From: Streptomyces omiyaensis
GTDB taxonomy: Bacteria; Actinomycetota; Actinomycetes; Streptomycetales; Streptomycetaceae
Assembly: GCF_014650895.1 (NCBI RefSeq)
Contig: NZ_BMVV01000027.1
Span: 41,695-105,694, forward strand
Length of the DNA: 64,000 bases
Direction of reading: 5' to 3'
A program made the translations under genes and the position numbers. The stretch's first letter is position 1, and each line of letters opens with the position of its first letter. A model generated the notes under the pieces. That model ran no database searches. It worked only from the letters and a program-made list of their open reading frames with translations, and had not been told where the DNA came from. This document shows positions 18,701-25,946 of this stretch, in pieces.

Positions 18701-20388
18701 ACAACAACCGCTCGAACCACAACAAGGTCGAGACGGTACGCCTGCTCCTGCGTCTTCCCGACGCGCAGGGCGAGCTCCCCGATATCGGGGTCTGGCCCAA
18801 GCAGAAGGACGTCGCGGACGCGCTCGGCCTGTCGGCTGGCCGGATCCCGCAGCTCCTGAAAGAGGAGCGCAAGCGCTGGAAGAAGCACCCGGCGGTGCAA
18901 GCCCTGCGCGCCGAGATCATGGATCTCCTCTCCGATCTGGGCCGGGTCGCCTCCGCCGCCGAGATCGCCGATGCTCTGGCCGTGCGGCGCGGTACGCAGC
19001 TGTCCGAGCGCGAGCAGCGGCGCGCGCTGGCGCTGGCCGCAGTACGGGCCGTGGTGGAGGTGGAGCAACTGGAGCCTGAGGAAGCCGAGTTCCAGCACCA
19101 GCCCAACCGCAAGGCCACCGAGGAGGCCCTGGGTGCAGGCCTGCTCGCCCTGGATGTCCGCGAAGACGACGCCCCGGACACCCCGACGGCGCCGGGCCTG
19201 CTCGACTATGCGACCCGTCTGGGGAAGACGGCCGACCGCCTGGCCAAGCTCGAAACCCTGCCGACGGCGACGACGGTACTGAGCGAGCTCGGCTCCCTCA
19301 CCCCGCCGCCCGGCTCGGTGGAGTGGGACGAACGCCGCCTGGTGGAGCTGGCGGCCGCCGCCTCCCTCAACGCGGCGGCGACGCCCCGCCTGGAGATCTA
19401 CCGGCGCGATCTGTCGCTCGTACGCGCCCTGCGGCTGACCCAGGCCGGTCTGGTCCGGCTCATCCCCGGCGTCCCCGAGGCCCGCCAGCCGGGCGTGACG
19501 GGCGAGGACGTCCACGAGCGCGTCCGGGCCCGCTTCCCCGAGCTGGTCCTTCCTGACTCTCGTGGCGGCTTCTCCCACGACCTCCCGACGGCCGGCCCGC
19601 TGACGAAGGCCCTACGAGACGCGGGCTTCGACTTGACCCTGTCCACGCGCGAGGACACCAAGACCCTGCGCTACCTGCCCACGCGGATGGACAGCGCGTC
19701 CAGCTACCTGACCACGGGTGCGTGGAGGCAGGCCACGGACGTGGGTGCGGTGACGCGGTACGCGGACGACCCTGCCCTGGCGGGTGCGGTCCGCGCGCAG
19801 GAACGCCTGGCCGCTTCGGCCCGCCGCGACGGCTACCGGGTCCTGACCGTGCACCACCACCGCCCGGAGGAAGCGGTACGGGCACTGGGCGCTGCCCCCA
19901 TCTCCGCCCACGCCGTCTCGGTGACGGCTCTCTTCCTGGAGGCGATGCACGCGCTGGCTCCGGAGGGGTCGAAGCCGACGTGGGAGACGCTGCTGAAGGC
20001 GGACGTGGCGGAGGCGGGCTCGCGGGGCGCGGTGAAGTTCGCGGAATACGCGCGGACGGCGTGGGGCGCGGTGGAGCCACAGGTCCGCAGCCTGCTGGAC
20101 CGCGCCGCCGACTCGGGCCCGGTCCTCCTGACGGAGGCCGCGGTCTTCGCCCGCTACGACGCGATGGGCGTCCTGGACCGCCTGGCGGAGGCGGCCCGCC
20201 AGGGCGGTCGCGGCCTGTGGTTGCTGGTACCGCAGGGCGACCCGTCGAGGGAACCCAAGCTGAGTCAGGTCGCGGTGGCGTACCAGGCAGGCTTGGGTGA
20301 GTGGATCGAGCTTCCGGACTCGTGGGTCAAGGACGCGAGTACGAGCAAGGCAGCAGTGACGGACGGAACCGAGGGAGACACCAAGTGA
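15745..20388 (+). CDS. pglW: BREX type 2 PglW: NERD nuclease-like domain plus tandem Ser/Thr kinase domains
   Basis: A 1547-aa protein; ATG 15745 follows a GGGGG ribosome binding site and gives the family N-terminus MREGRWTTVTESEYEHE. Residues 15-140 form a NERD domain with the PD-(D/E)xK-like acids in VREIDLLVIAP and MIELKNW. A first kinase-like domain (about 190-490) looks inactive: the HRD motif is H323-R324-A325 and DFG is D360-W-Q. The second (about 520-810) keeps HRDIKPDN (H666-R667-D668) and D690-F-S, so it is probably the active one. A helix-hairpin-helix segment resembling RNA polymerase alpha-CTD (about 865-910, LLNAPGLGAKTRSEV) and a ~600-residue helical C-terminus follow. In Streptomyces Pgl, PglW is a protein kinase essential for phage growth limitation. 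Its stop overlaps the pglX GTG. Confidence 0.93.
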   Translation: MREGRWTTVTESEYEHEHRGLEAIREKLPDSDPWRAWSNFTFTANTGHVREIDLLVIAPGGVCMIELKNWHGSVTSENGTWVQTAPNGRRVLHGNPLHLVNKKAKELAGLLGQNGKRVWVAEAVCFTDDGLRIRLPAHDENGVYTVSELVAMLQQPPRDERRRITAVDSREIKVALERVGVRPSDAKYKVGPYELKRKAFDSGETWADYLAEHTELPEVARVRIYLRERGSDTSIRQSVENAARREAAVLRRFRHPGVVQLKQYDPSGHSSGPALIFDYHPHTLRLDEYLFQYGEKLDILGRMALVRQLAETMRSAHSSRIHHRALAARSVHVLPRNRGREGQAVGEDAAWLSPHLQISDWQIATQRSGTGGSGEGMTRFAPTALSAMHLAEGSDPYLAPELTALNADPVYLDVYGLGVLTYLLVTGKAPAASQTELLTRLEAGEGLRPSSLVDGLSEDIDDLVQAATAYRPGQRLSSIDEFLEMLELVEDSLTTPAAPPVPEAPEKDPLEAVAGDVLGGRWQVRRRLGTGSTSRAYLVYDQDHVARKTRPLAVLKVALSDSRGEILAHEAAVMGRLRADSRVIRLVEPEPLKIADRTVLVLEYVGDEREETGEGEESGAPRTRRREETVARQLRESGRLQIDQLEAYGDYLFGAVDFLEGESVWHRDIKPDNIAIRIRPNRTRELVLIDFSLAGYPAKDYEAGTEGYLDPFIGTLTRTAYDSHAERYAVAVTLHQMASGELPKWGDGSVLPRMTDPRKHPHPIIAKDAFEPGVRDGLVAFFEKALHRDAAQRFPELKPMRDAWKKIFLDATQAVPSSHRSRHPEHSETPSLDAGQATIADAEPLTAEQQREQLAAEVTRETHLSAAGLTPAAEAFLYGLGVTTVGELLDYSRRKLLNAPGLGAKTRSEVQRRQREWGDRLRETPISPLTPRGRAEAKEELAQLSATESALLGTLASGDSAGGLTGSALRAVSLDTLATIFVPELNNNRSNHNKVETVRLLLRLPDAQGELPDIGVWPKQKDVADALGLSAGRIPQLLKEERKRWKKHPAVQALRAEIMDLLSDLGRVASAAEIADALAVRRGTQLSEREQRRALALAAVRAVVEVEQLEPEEAEFQHQPNRKATEEALGAGLLALDVREDDAPDTPTAPGLLDYATRLGKTADRLAKLETLPTATTVLSELGSLTPPPGSVEWDERRLVELAAAASLNAAATPRLEIYRRDLSLVRALRLTQAGLVRLIPGVPEARQPGVTGEDVHERVRARFPELVLPDSRGGFSHDLPTAGPLTKALRDAGFDLTLSTREDTKTLRYLPTRMDSASSYLTTGAWRQATDVGAVTRYADDPALAGAVRAQERLAASARRDGYRVLTVHHHRPEEAVRALGAAPISAHAVSVTALFLEAMHALAPEGSKPTWETLLKADVAEAGSRGAVKFAEYARTAWGAVEPQVRSLLDRAADSGPVLLTEAAVFARYDAMGVLDRLAEAARQGGRGLWLLVPQGDPSREPKLSQVAVAYQAGLGEWIELPDSWVKDASTSKAAVTDGTEGDTK

Positions 20389-23300
20389 TCGACCGCAAGG
20401 CCCTGTTGAACGACCTGAAGCAGCAGGTCAAAGCGGTCGAGACGGACCTCGGCAAGCAGGTGAAGGCTGTTGCCGAAGTGGGCACCCGCTTGCGCACCGA
20501 ATACGACCAGGCCCGCAAGCTGGGCCGCACGGCCGCGACATGGAACTCCTGGCTGGACGAGCGGGTCACCCAGGTCGCGGTGGCCTGGGTCCTGGGCACG
20601 GTTTTCGTCCGCTTCTGCGAGGACAACGAGCTGATCCCGGAGCCCTACCTGACGGCGCCGGACCCGGACCGTCGCGACTTGGCCCTGGCCCGGTACGAGG
20701 AGTACGTGGCGAACGACTCGGACCCGACCTTCCGTGGCTGGCTGGAGCGCGCGTTCGCGGACCTGGGCGCGGGCCAGGCGGGCCGGCTCCTGTTCGACCG
20801 CAAGCACAACCCGCTGTTCCAGATCCCGGTGTCCCACGACGGAGCGCGGGAACTGATCGCGTTCTGGCGCGAGCGAGATGAAGCGGGTGTGCTGGTCCAC
20901 GACTTCACGGACAAGCTGAACGAGGACTGCACGGAGGGCTGGGACACCCGCTTCCTGGGCGACCTGTACCAGGACCTGAGCGAGGCGGCCCGAAAGACGT
21001 ACGCCCTACTCCAGACCCCGGAGTTCGTGGAGGAGTTCATCCTCGACCGGACCATGGACCCGGCGGTTCGTGAGTTCGGCTACGAGGGCCTGAAGATGAT
21101 CGATCCGACGTGCGGGTCGGGGCACTTCGTACTGGGGTCCTTCCGCAGGCTGGTCCGCCTCTGGGCAGAGGATCAGCCGGGCAAGGACCGGCACGAGCGG
21201 GTGCGGGCTGCGTTGGATTCGGTGCATGGTGTTGACCTGAACCCGTTCGCGGTGGCTATTGCTCGTTTCCGGTTGCTGGTCGCGGCGATGGCCGCGAGTG
21301 ACACGCGGACGATGGCCGAGGCCGCTAAGTACGAGTGGCCAATTCACCTGGCGGTCGGCGATTCACTGATCAAGGCCCGGCAGCTGGAGCTCACGCTCGG
21401 CGGGGAGGAAGATACCGAGGACCCACTAGCTTCCTTCACATACGCCACAGAGGATGTGCACGAGCATCCTGCAATTCTGCAGCAGGGGCGATATCACGTG
21501 GTGGTGGGAAATCCTCCATACATCACAGTAAAGGACAAGCAGCTAAACACCTTGTATCGGGAGCTGTACGACGCCTGCGCCGGCAAGTACGCTTTGTCGG
21601 TGCCTTTCGCGCAGCGGTTCTTCGAGCTAGCCGCACGCGGCGATTCAGGCGGTCGCGGCTACGGCATGGTAGGGCAGATCACTGCGAGCTCTTTCACGAA
21701 ACGAGAGTTCGGATCGAAGCTGATCGAGACATACTTCGGACATACAGTGGAGCTGACCGAGGTTATCGACACATCTGGGGCATATATTCCGGGGCATGGG
21801 ACCCCCACAGTCATTCTGGTTGGTAGACGGCGGGGGGGTAGCGGCCGCTCCGAGACGATCCGCACCGTACGACGCGTTCAAGGCGAGCCATCCACTCCCG
21901 CAGCGGGCGAGGAAGGCAAGGTCTGGAAGGCGATAATCGAACAAATCGACCAGCCGGGGACGGCAAGTCAATGGGTATCAGTCGACGACTTGAATCGAGC
22001 CCGCTATTTCGGCAGTCAGCCGTGGATTTTGGCCGATGGCGGCCTTGAAATGGTCGAGCAGCTCGCACTTCATGCGGTGTCCAAGATTCGGGATTGCGCC
22101 ACTGAAGTCGGAATCTCTTCAGTACCCGGCGAAGACGACCTCTACCTGCTCCCCGCCAACGGAAGCGGCGAGCGAAATCGTGTCGAGTTCGTACGCACGA
22201 TGGTCACGGGCGACATTATCCGCGACTATCAACTGTCTCCAGCTTTTGACGCAGTCTGGGCATACGATCACGAGTTCAAGGTTCTACCACTCGACCAGAT
22301 CCCCAATACGGAGCGATACCTGCGCCCATATTGGTCAATCATTTCGCGCCGCCGCCGCTTCGGCACCCCCATGCTCCAACGCGGACTGACCTGGTACGAG
22401 TGGCAGGAGCTATACCCGGCAAAGCTCCGCACTCCCCTGACGATCACATTCGCCTTCGTGGCTACCCACAACCATTTCGTGCTCGACAGGGGCGGGAAGG
22501 TATTCAAGCAGTCTGCCCCTGTGATCAAGTTGCGAGAGGGGGCGAGCGAGGAGGAGCACCTGCAGCTTCTTGGGCTGCTCAACAGTTCCACGACTTGCTT
22601 CTGGATGAAGCAAGTTAGCCACAATATGGGAAGCACGGTGGATACGAAGGGAGCCCGCCAAAGCACGCTGCCTTTCGAAGACTTCTACCAATTCAACAGC
22701 ACACCACTCCTGGATTTCCCTCTCCCCGCCGCGTACCCCACTGCCCTCGCCACTGCGCTTGATTCGCTCGCCCAACAGCTCAGCGACTCCAGCCCCTCCA
22801 CCCTAGTTACTGAAACCACCCCAGCCGCTCCTACGCTCCGCCAAGCCAAAGCTAGGTGGGAGTCCATCCGTTCCCGCATGATTGCGCTCCAAGACGAGTT
22901 GGACTGGCAGGTCTACTCGCTCTATAAGTTGCACCCCGAGGACTTGCGCGGCTCCGAGGATCCTGATTCCCCGGACATTCCCGAGCTCACGCTCGGTGAG
23001 CGTGCCTTCGAGATCGTGCTGGCCCGCCAGATCGCCGCCGGTGAGGCAAGCGACGAGTGGTTCAAGCGGCACGGGTCCACGCCCATCACCGAGATTCCTG
23101 CCCACTGGCCCACCGCCTACCGCGCGGTCGTCCAGAAGCGGATCAATGTCATCGAGTCGAGTCGCGCCATCGGGATGGTCGAGCGACCGGAGTACAAGCG
23201 ACGGTGGGCCACCGAAGGGTGGGACGCGCTTGAGGAGAAGGCGCTCCGCTCCTGGCTGCTCGACCGGATCGAGAACCGTGACCACTGGTTCGACGAGAAC

Positions 23301-24002
23301 GACATGCCCGCCCTCGTCAGCCTCTCGCGGCTCACCGACGTGCTCTCCCGTGACGAGGACTTCGTCTCCGTCGCCAAGATCTATGCGCCCCGCAAGGAGC
23401 TGCCCGCCGTCGTCGCCGAGCTGATGACTGACGAGCACGTGCCGTTCCTGCCCGCCCTGCGCTATAAGCCCTCCGGGCTGAAGAAGCGCGAGGACTGGGA
23501 GCACGTCTGGGACCTCCAGCGGCAGGAGGACGCCGCCCCGGACGAGCCGGCCAAGCGGAGGATCCGGGACACGATCCCCGTACCGCCGAAGTACACCTCG
23601 GCGGACTTCCTGCGCCCCTCCTACTGGAAGGCGCGCGGCAAGCTCGACGTACCCAAGGAGCGGTTCATCTCGTACGGGCAGACCAACACCTCCACGCCCG
23701 ACCTCTACGGCTGGGCCGGCTGGGACCACCGGGAGCAGGCGTACGCGCTCGACGCGTACATCGCCTCTCACGAGGCACTGACCTCCGAGGAGCTGACGCC
23801 GTTCCTCGCCGGGCTGCAGGAACTCCAGCCCTGGCTCGAGCAGTGGCACGACGAGTTCGACGCTAACTTCGGCGCCTCACCGGCCGCGTTCTTCCGGGGC
23901 GACCGGCAGATGGTGCAAGGCGAGCACGGCCTGACCGACGACGACCTGCGCGCCTGGCGCCCGGCCGCCGCCACCCGAGGACGACGCACGACCAAGAAGT
24001 AG
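20385..24002 (+). CDS. pglX: BREX type 2 PglX: N6-adenine DNA methyltransferase
   Basis: A 1205-aa gamma-type adenine methyltransferase, starting at GTG 20385 that overlaps the pglW stop. The SAM motif is DPTCGSGHF (about 241-249) and the catalytic motif IV is N376-P-P-Y. The region after motif IV should hold the target-recognition domain. In the S. coelicolor Pgl system PglX marks DNA and is toxic without PglZ. Oddities: from about 21400 to 22950 the gene is clearly AT-richer than either end (two 60-nt lines hand-counted at 31/60 GC against 39/60 near the start) with looser codon use, suggesting a swapped target-recognition segment. A run of seven G at 21832-21838 (codons ~483-485) could cause on/off frameshifting. 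The frame is intact in this assembly. The next BREX gene is 1.9 kb downstream. Confidence 0.93.
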   Translation: MIDRKALLNDLKQQVKAVETDLGKQVKAVAEVGTRLRTEYDQARKLGRTAATWNSWLDERVTQVAVAWVLGTVFVRFCEDNELIPEPYLTAPDPDRRDLALARYEEYVANDSDPTFRGWLERAFADLGAGQAGRLLFDRKHNPLFQIPVSHDGARELIAFWRERDEAGVLVHDFTDKLNEDCTEGWDTRFLGDLYQDLSEAARKTYALLQTPEFVEEFILDRTMDPAVREFGYEGLKMIDPTCGSGHFVLGSFRRLVRLWAEDQPGKDRHERVRAALDSVHGVDLNPFAVAIARFRLLVAAMAASDTRTMAEAAKYEWPIHLAVGDSLIKARQLELTLGGEEDTEDPLASFTYATEDVHEHPAILQQGRYHVVVGNPPYITVKDKQLNTLYRELYDACAGKYALSVPFAQRFFELAARGDSGGRGYGMVGQITASSFTKREFGSKLIETYFGHTVELTEVIDTSGAYIPGHGTPTVILVGRRRGGSGRSETIRTVRRVQGEPSTPAAGEEGKVWKAIIEQIDQPGTASQWVSVDDLNRARYFGSQPWILADGGLEMVEQLALHAVSKIRDCATEVGISSVPGEDDLYLLPANGSGERNRVEFVRTMVTGDIIRDYQLSPAFDAVWAYDHEFKVLPLDQIPNTERYLRPYWSIISRRRRFGTPMLQRGLTWYEWQELYPAKLRTPLTITFAFVATHNHFVLDRGGKVFKQSAPVIKLREGASEEEHLQLLGLLNSSTTCFWMKQVSHNMGSTVDTKGARQSTLPFEDFYQFNSTPLLDFPLPAAYPTALATALDSLAQQLSDSSPSTLVTETTPAAPTLRQAKARWESIRSRMIALQDELDWQVYSLYKLHPEDLRGSEDPDSPDIPELTLGERAFEIVLARQIAAGEASDEWFKRHGSTPITEIPAHWPTAYRAVVQKRINVIESSRAIGMVERPEYKRRWATEGWDALEEKALRSWLLDRIENRDHWFDENDMPALVSLSRLTDVLSRDEDFVSVAKIYAPRKELPAVVAELMTDEHVPFLPALRYKPSGLKKREDWEHVWDLQRQEDAAPDEPAKRRIRDTIPVPPKYTSADFLRPSYWKARGKLDVPKERFISYGQTNTSTPDLYGWAGWDHREQAYALDAYIASHEALTSEELTPFLAGLQELQPWLEQWHDEFDANFGASPAAFFRGDRQMVQGEHGLTDDDLRAWRPAAATRGRRTTKK

Positions 24003-24020
24003 AGCACCGACAACGCCGGC

Positions 24021-24052
24021 GGCCTCCGCGAACCCAAGGGTTCTCGGAGGCC
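24021..24052. terminator. Hairpin terminator downstream of pglX
   Basis: Arms 24021-24035 (GGCCTCCGCGAACCC) and 24038-24052 pair at 14 of 15 positions around a 2-nt gap, 18 bp after the pglX stop and 20 bp before the 3' end of the convergent DUF397 gene. It probably serves both directions. There is no strong T-run, as is common in Streptomyces. Confidence 0.7.
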
Positions 24053-24072
24053 ATCCGCTTTGTGGTCGTTCC

Positions 24073-24282
24073 TCAGCAAGGAAGTTGGCAGTCCTTGACG
24101 GCGGTGACGAAGGCCGACCAGCCACCCGCCGGGAACACGAGCACCGGACTGCGCGGGTCCTTGCTGTCCCGCACCGGGACGACACTCCCGAAGTCGTCGC
24201 AGACCTCGACGCACGCACCACCGTCCGGGTTGCTGTGTGAGCTCTTGCGCCAGGTCATGGCACTCAGGTCGATGGATCGCAC
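24073..24282 (-). CDS. DUF397 small protein, partner of Scr1-type regulator
   Basis: A 69-aa protein from GTG 24282 (VRSIDLSAMTWRKSSHSN). It shows the DUF397 hallmarks WRKSSHS, ACVEV, VRDSKDP and the ending WSAFVTAVKD. Its start lies inside the 3' end of the upstream XRE/DUF5753 gene (19-nt overlap), the usual arrangement in Streptomyces, where such pairs behave as a DNA-binding regulator with a small antagonist. The pair lies inside the BREX locus on the opposite strand, suggesting local regulation or a passenger cassette; both are inference. Confidence 0.9.
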   Translation of the reverse strand: MRSIDLSAMTWRKSSHSNPDGGACVEVCDDFGSVVPVRDSKDPRSPVLVFPAGGWSAFVTAVKDCQLPC

Positions 24283-25106
24283 GGCACTTCCTCCAACATG
24301 CGCAGGACGAACTTCCGCGACTCGGCCGGGGACAATGCCAGGTCGCGCACCGCATCGTAGGCGCGTTGTAGTCGCTCTACCGTGGCGTTTTCTTCGACCA
24401 GTTCGCCCTGATAGGCGTTCTCGGTGTACGCCACCGTACGCCCGTCCGGCATTCGCAGAAACCACACGTCGGTGCTCACCAAGCCGTGCGGCCCAGCACT
24501 CTCGGGCAGCACATGAATCGTCAGGTTCGGACGCTCGGCCATCTCGGCCAGGTAGCCCAACTGCTCCCGCCACGCCTGCTCATCTCTCAACGCCATCCGT
24601 AAGGCCGCCTCCGACAGAATCGTCCGGAACGGCGGCGCACCCTCCCCCTCCAGTAGCTCCTGCCGCCCCAGCCGCGCCTGCACTTGCTGCGTCAGTTCGT
24701 CCCCCGTGAACCCACCCGCAGCCAGCAACTCCCGCGCGTACCCCCGCGTCTGCAACAACCCCGGCAGCACACTCACCGCAAAGTGCCACAGGCTCACCGC
24801 CTCGGCCTCCAGCGTCATGTACCGCCGGTACCGCTCCTTGAACTGCGTCTTGTCCCCACGCGCCAGCTCCCACAACACGAGCAGCATCCCCGATGTTCCG
24901 TAGTGCTGGTCCAGCGCCTGCACCACCTCGGGCCCACCCAGGGTCTCGCCCTTCTCCATCTTCCCGAAGAGCGACCAGTCCCACCCGAGCCGTTCCCCCA
25001 GCTGCCGCAGGCTCGCCCCGCTCCCCGCGCGCAGCTGCCGCAGCTCCTCAGCGAAGCGCTGCCGCGGCTCCTGGCTCCGGCCCGTGACCACCCGGCGTGG
25101 TGGCAT
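24264..25106 (-). CDS. Scr1-family XRE regulator (HTH plus DUF5753)
   Basis: A 280-aa protein from ATG 25106 (MPPRRVVTGRSQEPRQRF) behind a strong GGAGGGGAG site. Residues 10-75 form an XRE helix-turn-helix (LRQLRAGSGASLRQLGERLG). The rest is DUF5753, with YRRYMTLEAEAVSLWHFAVS, PGLLQTRGYAR and the NLTIHVLPESAG and YTENAYQGELVE stretches. Scr1-type proteins pair with DUF397 genes, here overlapping downstream. Its likely role is transcriptional control, possibly of the BREX genes between which it sits. Confidence 0.9.
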   Translation of the reverse strand: MPPRRVVTGRSQEPRQRFAEELRQLRAGSGASLRQLGERLGWDWSLFGKMEKGETLGGPEVVQALDQHYGTSGMLLVLWELARGDKTQFKERYRRYMTLEAEAVSLWHFAVSVLPGLLQTRGYARELLAAGGFTGDELTQQVQARLGRQELLEGEGAPPFRTILSEAALRMALRDEQAWREQLGYLAEMAERPNLTIHVLPESAGPHGLVSTDVWFLRMPDGRTVAYTENAYQGELVEENATVERLQRAYDAVRDLALSPAESRKFVLRMLEEVPCDPST

Positions 25107-25295
25107 CGCAGCTCCCCTCCCTGATCTCCGTGGAAGGTGTGGAACTACCGCTGCGAGCCGGGGAACCACACCCCCACCCACGGTGTCGCCGGCCTCCTGC
25201 GGATACATGCTCGTAGTGCCCGGGCTACGCACCGTAATCCACCCCACACCCTCCGGTCCGGGAAACCAGAGCGCGACCAGCCGAAGGAGTCCGCC

Positions 25296-25526
25296 ATGCC
25301 CACCTCCCGCCCCACCGCCCCCAACCAGCGCAAGATCAAGGAAGCCCTGGACGCCCGCGACGCCCTCGCCGCCGCTCTCACCCGGGCCGGCATCCAGTTG
25401 CCCGCCATGGACGTCCGTACCCCCTGGGCCGACGAGTCCCGCTACGCCCTCATCCACCTCGGCCTCTGCTCCGCGCCCGTGGCTCACGCCCTCGCGGAAG
25501 TGATCACGAAGGGCGCCTCCCGGTGA
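25296..25526 (+). CDS. Small conserved protein of the Scr1/DUF397 neighbourhood (76 aa)
   Basis: ATG 25296 follows GAAGGAG at a good distance. The product (MPTSRPTAPNQRKIKEALDA) is mostly helical and soluble, with no membrane segment or recognised domain. It is transcribed away from the XRE gene, so the two share the ~190-bp region 25107-25295 as promoters. Its stop overlaps the GTG of the next small gene, making a two-gene unit. I do not recognise a function; small proteins of this look often accompany Scr1/DUF397 loci in Streptomyces. Confidence 0.65.
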   Translation: MPTSRPTAPNQRKIKEALDARDALAAALTRAGIQLPAMDVRTPWADESRYALIHLGLCSAPVAHALAEVITKGASR

Positions 25527-25765
25527 CGGCCGAACCCCACCCCGGCCGCCCCGCCCTCGGCGAGATCGTCCGGGACACCCACCACAACCGCCTCGGCATC
25601 GTCACCGACCGCCTCGGCCCGTACCTCCGGCTCCGCCCCCTCGCCGGCGGCCGGGAATGGGACGCGGACCCGGAAGACACCGAGCCCCTCAGCCCACCCG
25701 AAGCCCTCCGTGCCCGCCTCGCGGAGGTGAACGCCCGCAGCCGCAAGCTCCGTCCGAGCGGGTGA
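25523..25765 (+). CDS. Small SH3/KOW-like protein (80 aa)
   Basis: Starts at GTG 25523 overlapping the previous stop (GTGA). The sequence ALGEIVRDTHHNRLGIVTD followed by LRLRPLAGGREWDAD and EDTEPL suggests a small beta-barrel. The N-terminus is Pro-rich and the C-terminus a short Arg/Lys-rich helix. No catalytic residues are evident. Function unknown; probably co-expressed with the 76-aa protein. Confidence 0.6.
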   Translation: MTAEPHPGRPALGEIVRDTHHNRLGIVTDRLGPYLRLRPLAGGREWDADPEDTEPLSPPEALRARLAEVNARSRKLRPSG

Positions 25766-25946
25766 GCCGACCGCCCGCCCCCTCGGCCCGTCCTTGTCAG
25801 TGCCCGATGCCATCCTGATCCACGGGAGATTTCCGGCCATCAGCCCCGTAACCAGCGATGATGCCGGACAATGTCCCGAGGAACTTGTCCCGGTACCGGC
25901 ACGGACAGCGACGGCGACGGCCGTCAGAAGGTGAGCGAGACGCGCA

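Noticed and set aside
21335..21826. Independent small gene inside pglX
   Set aside because: Overlapping frame in the AT-richer pglX segment; no ribosome binding site or domain, and pglX itself is continuous with motifs I and IV.
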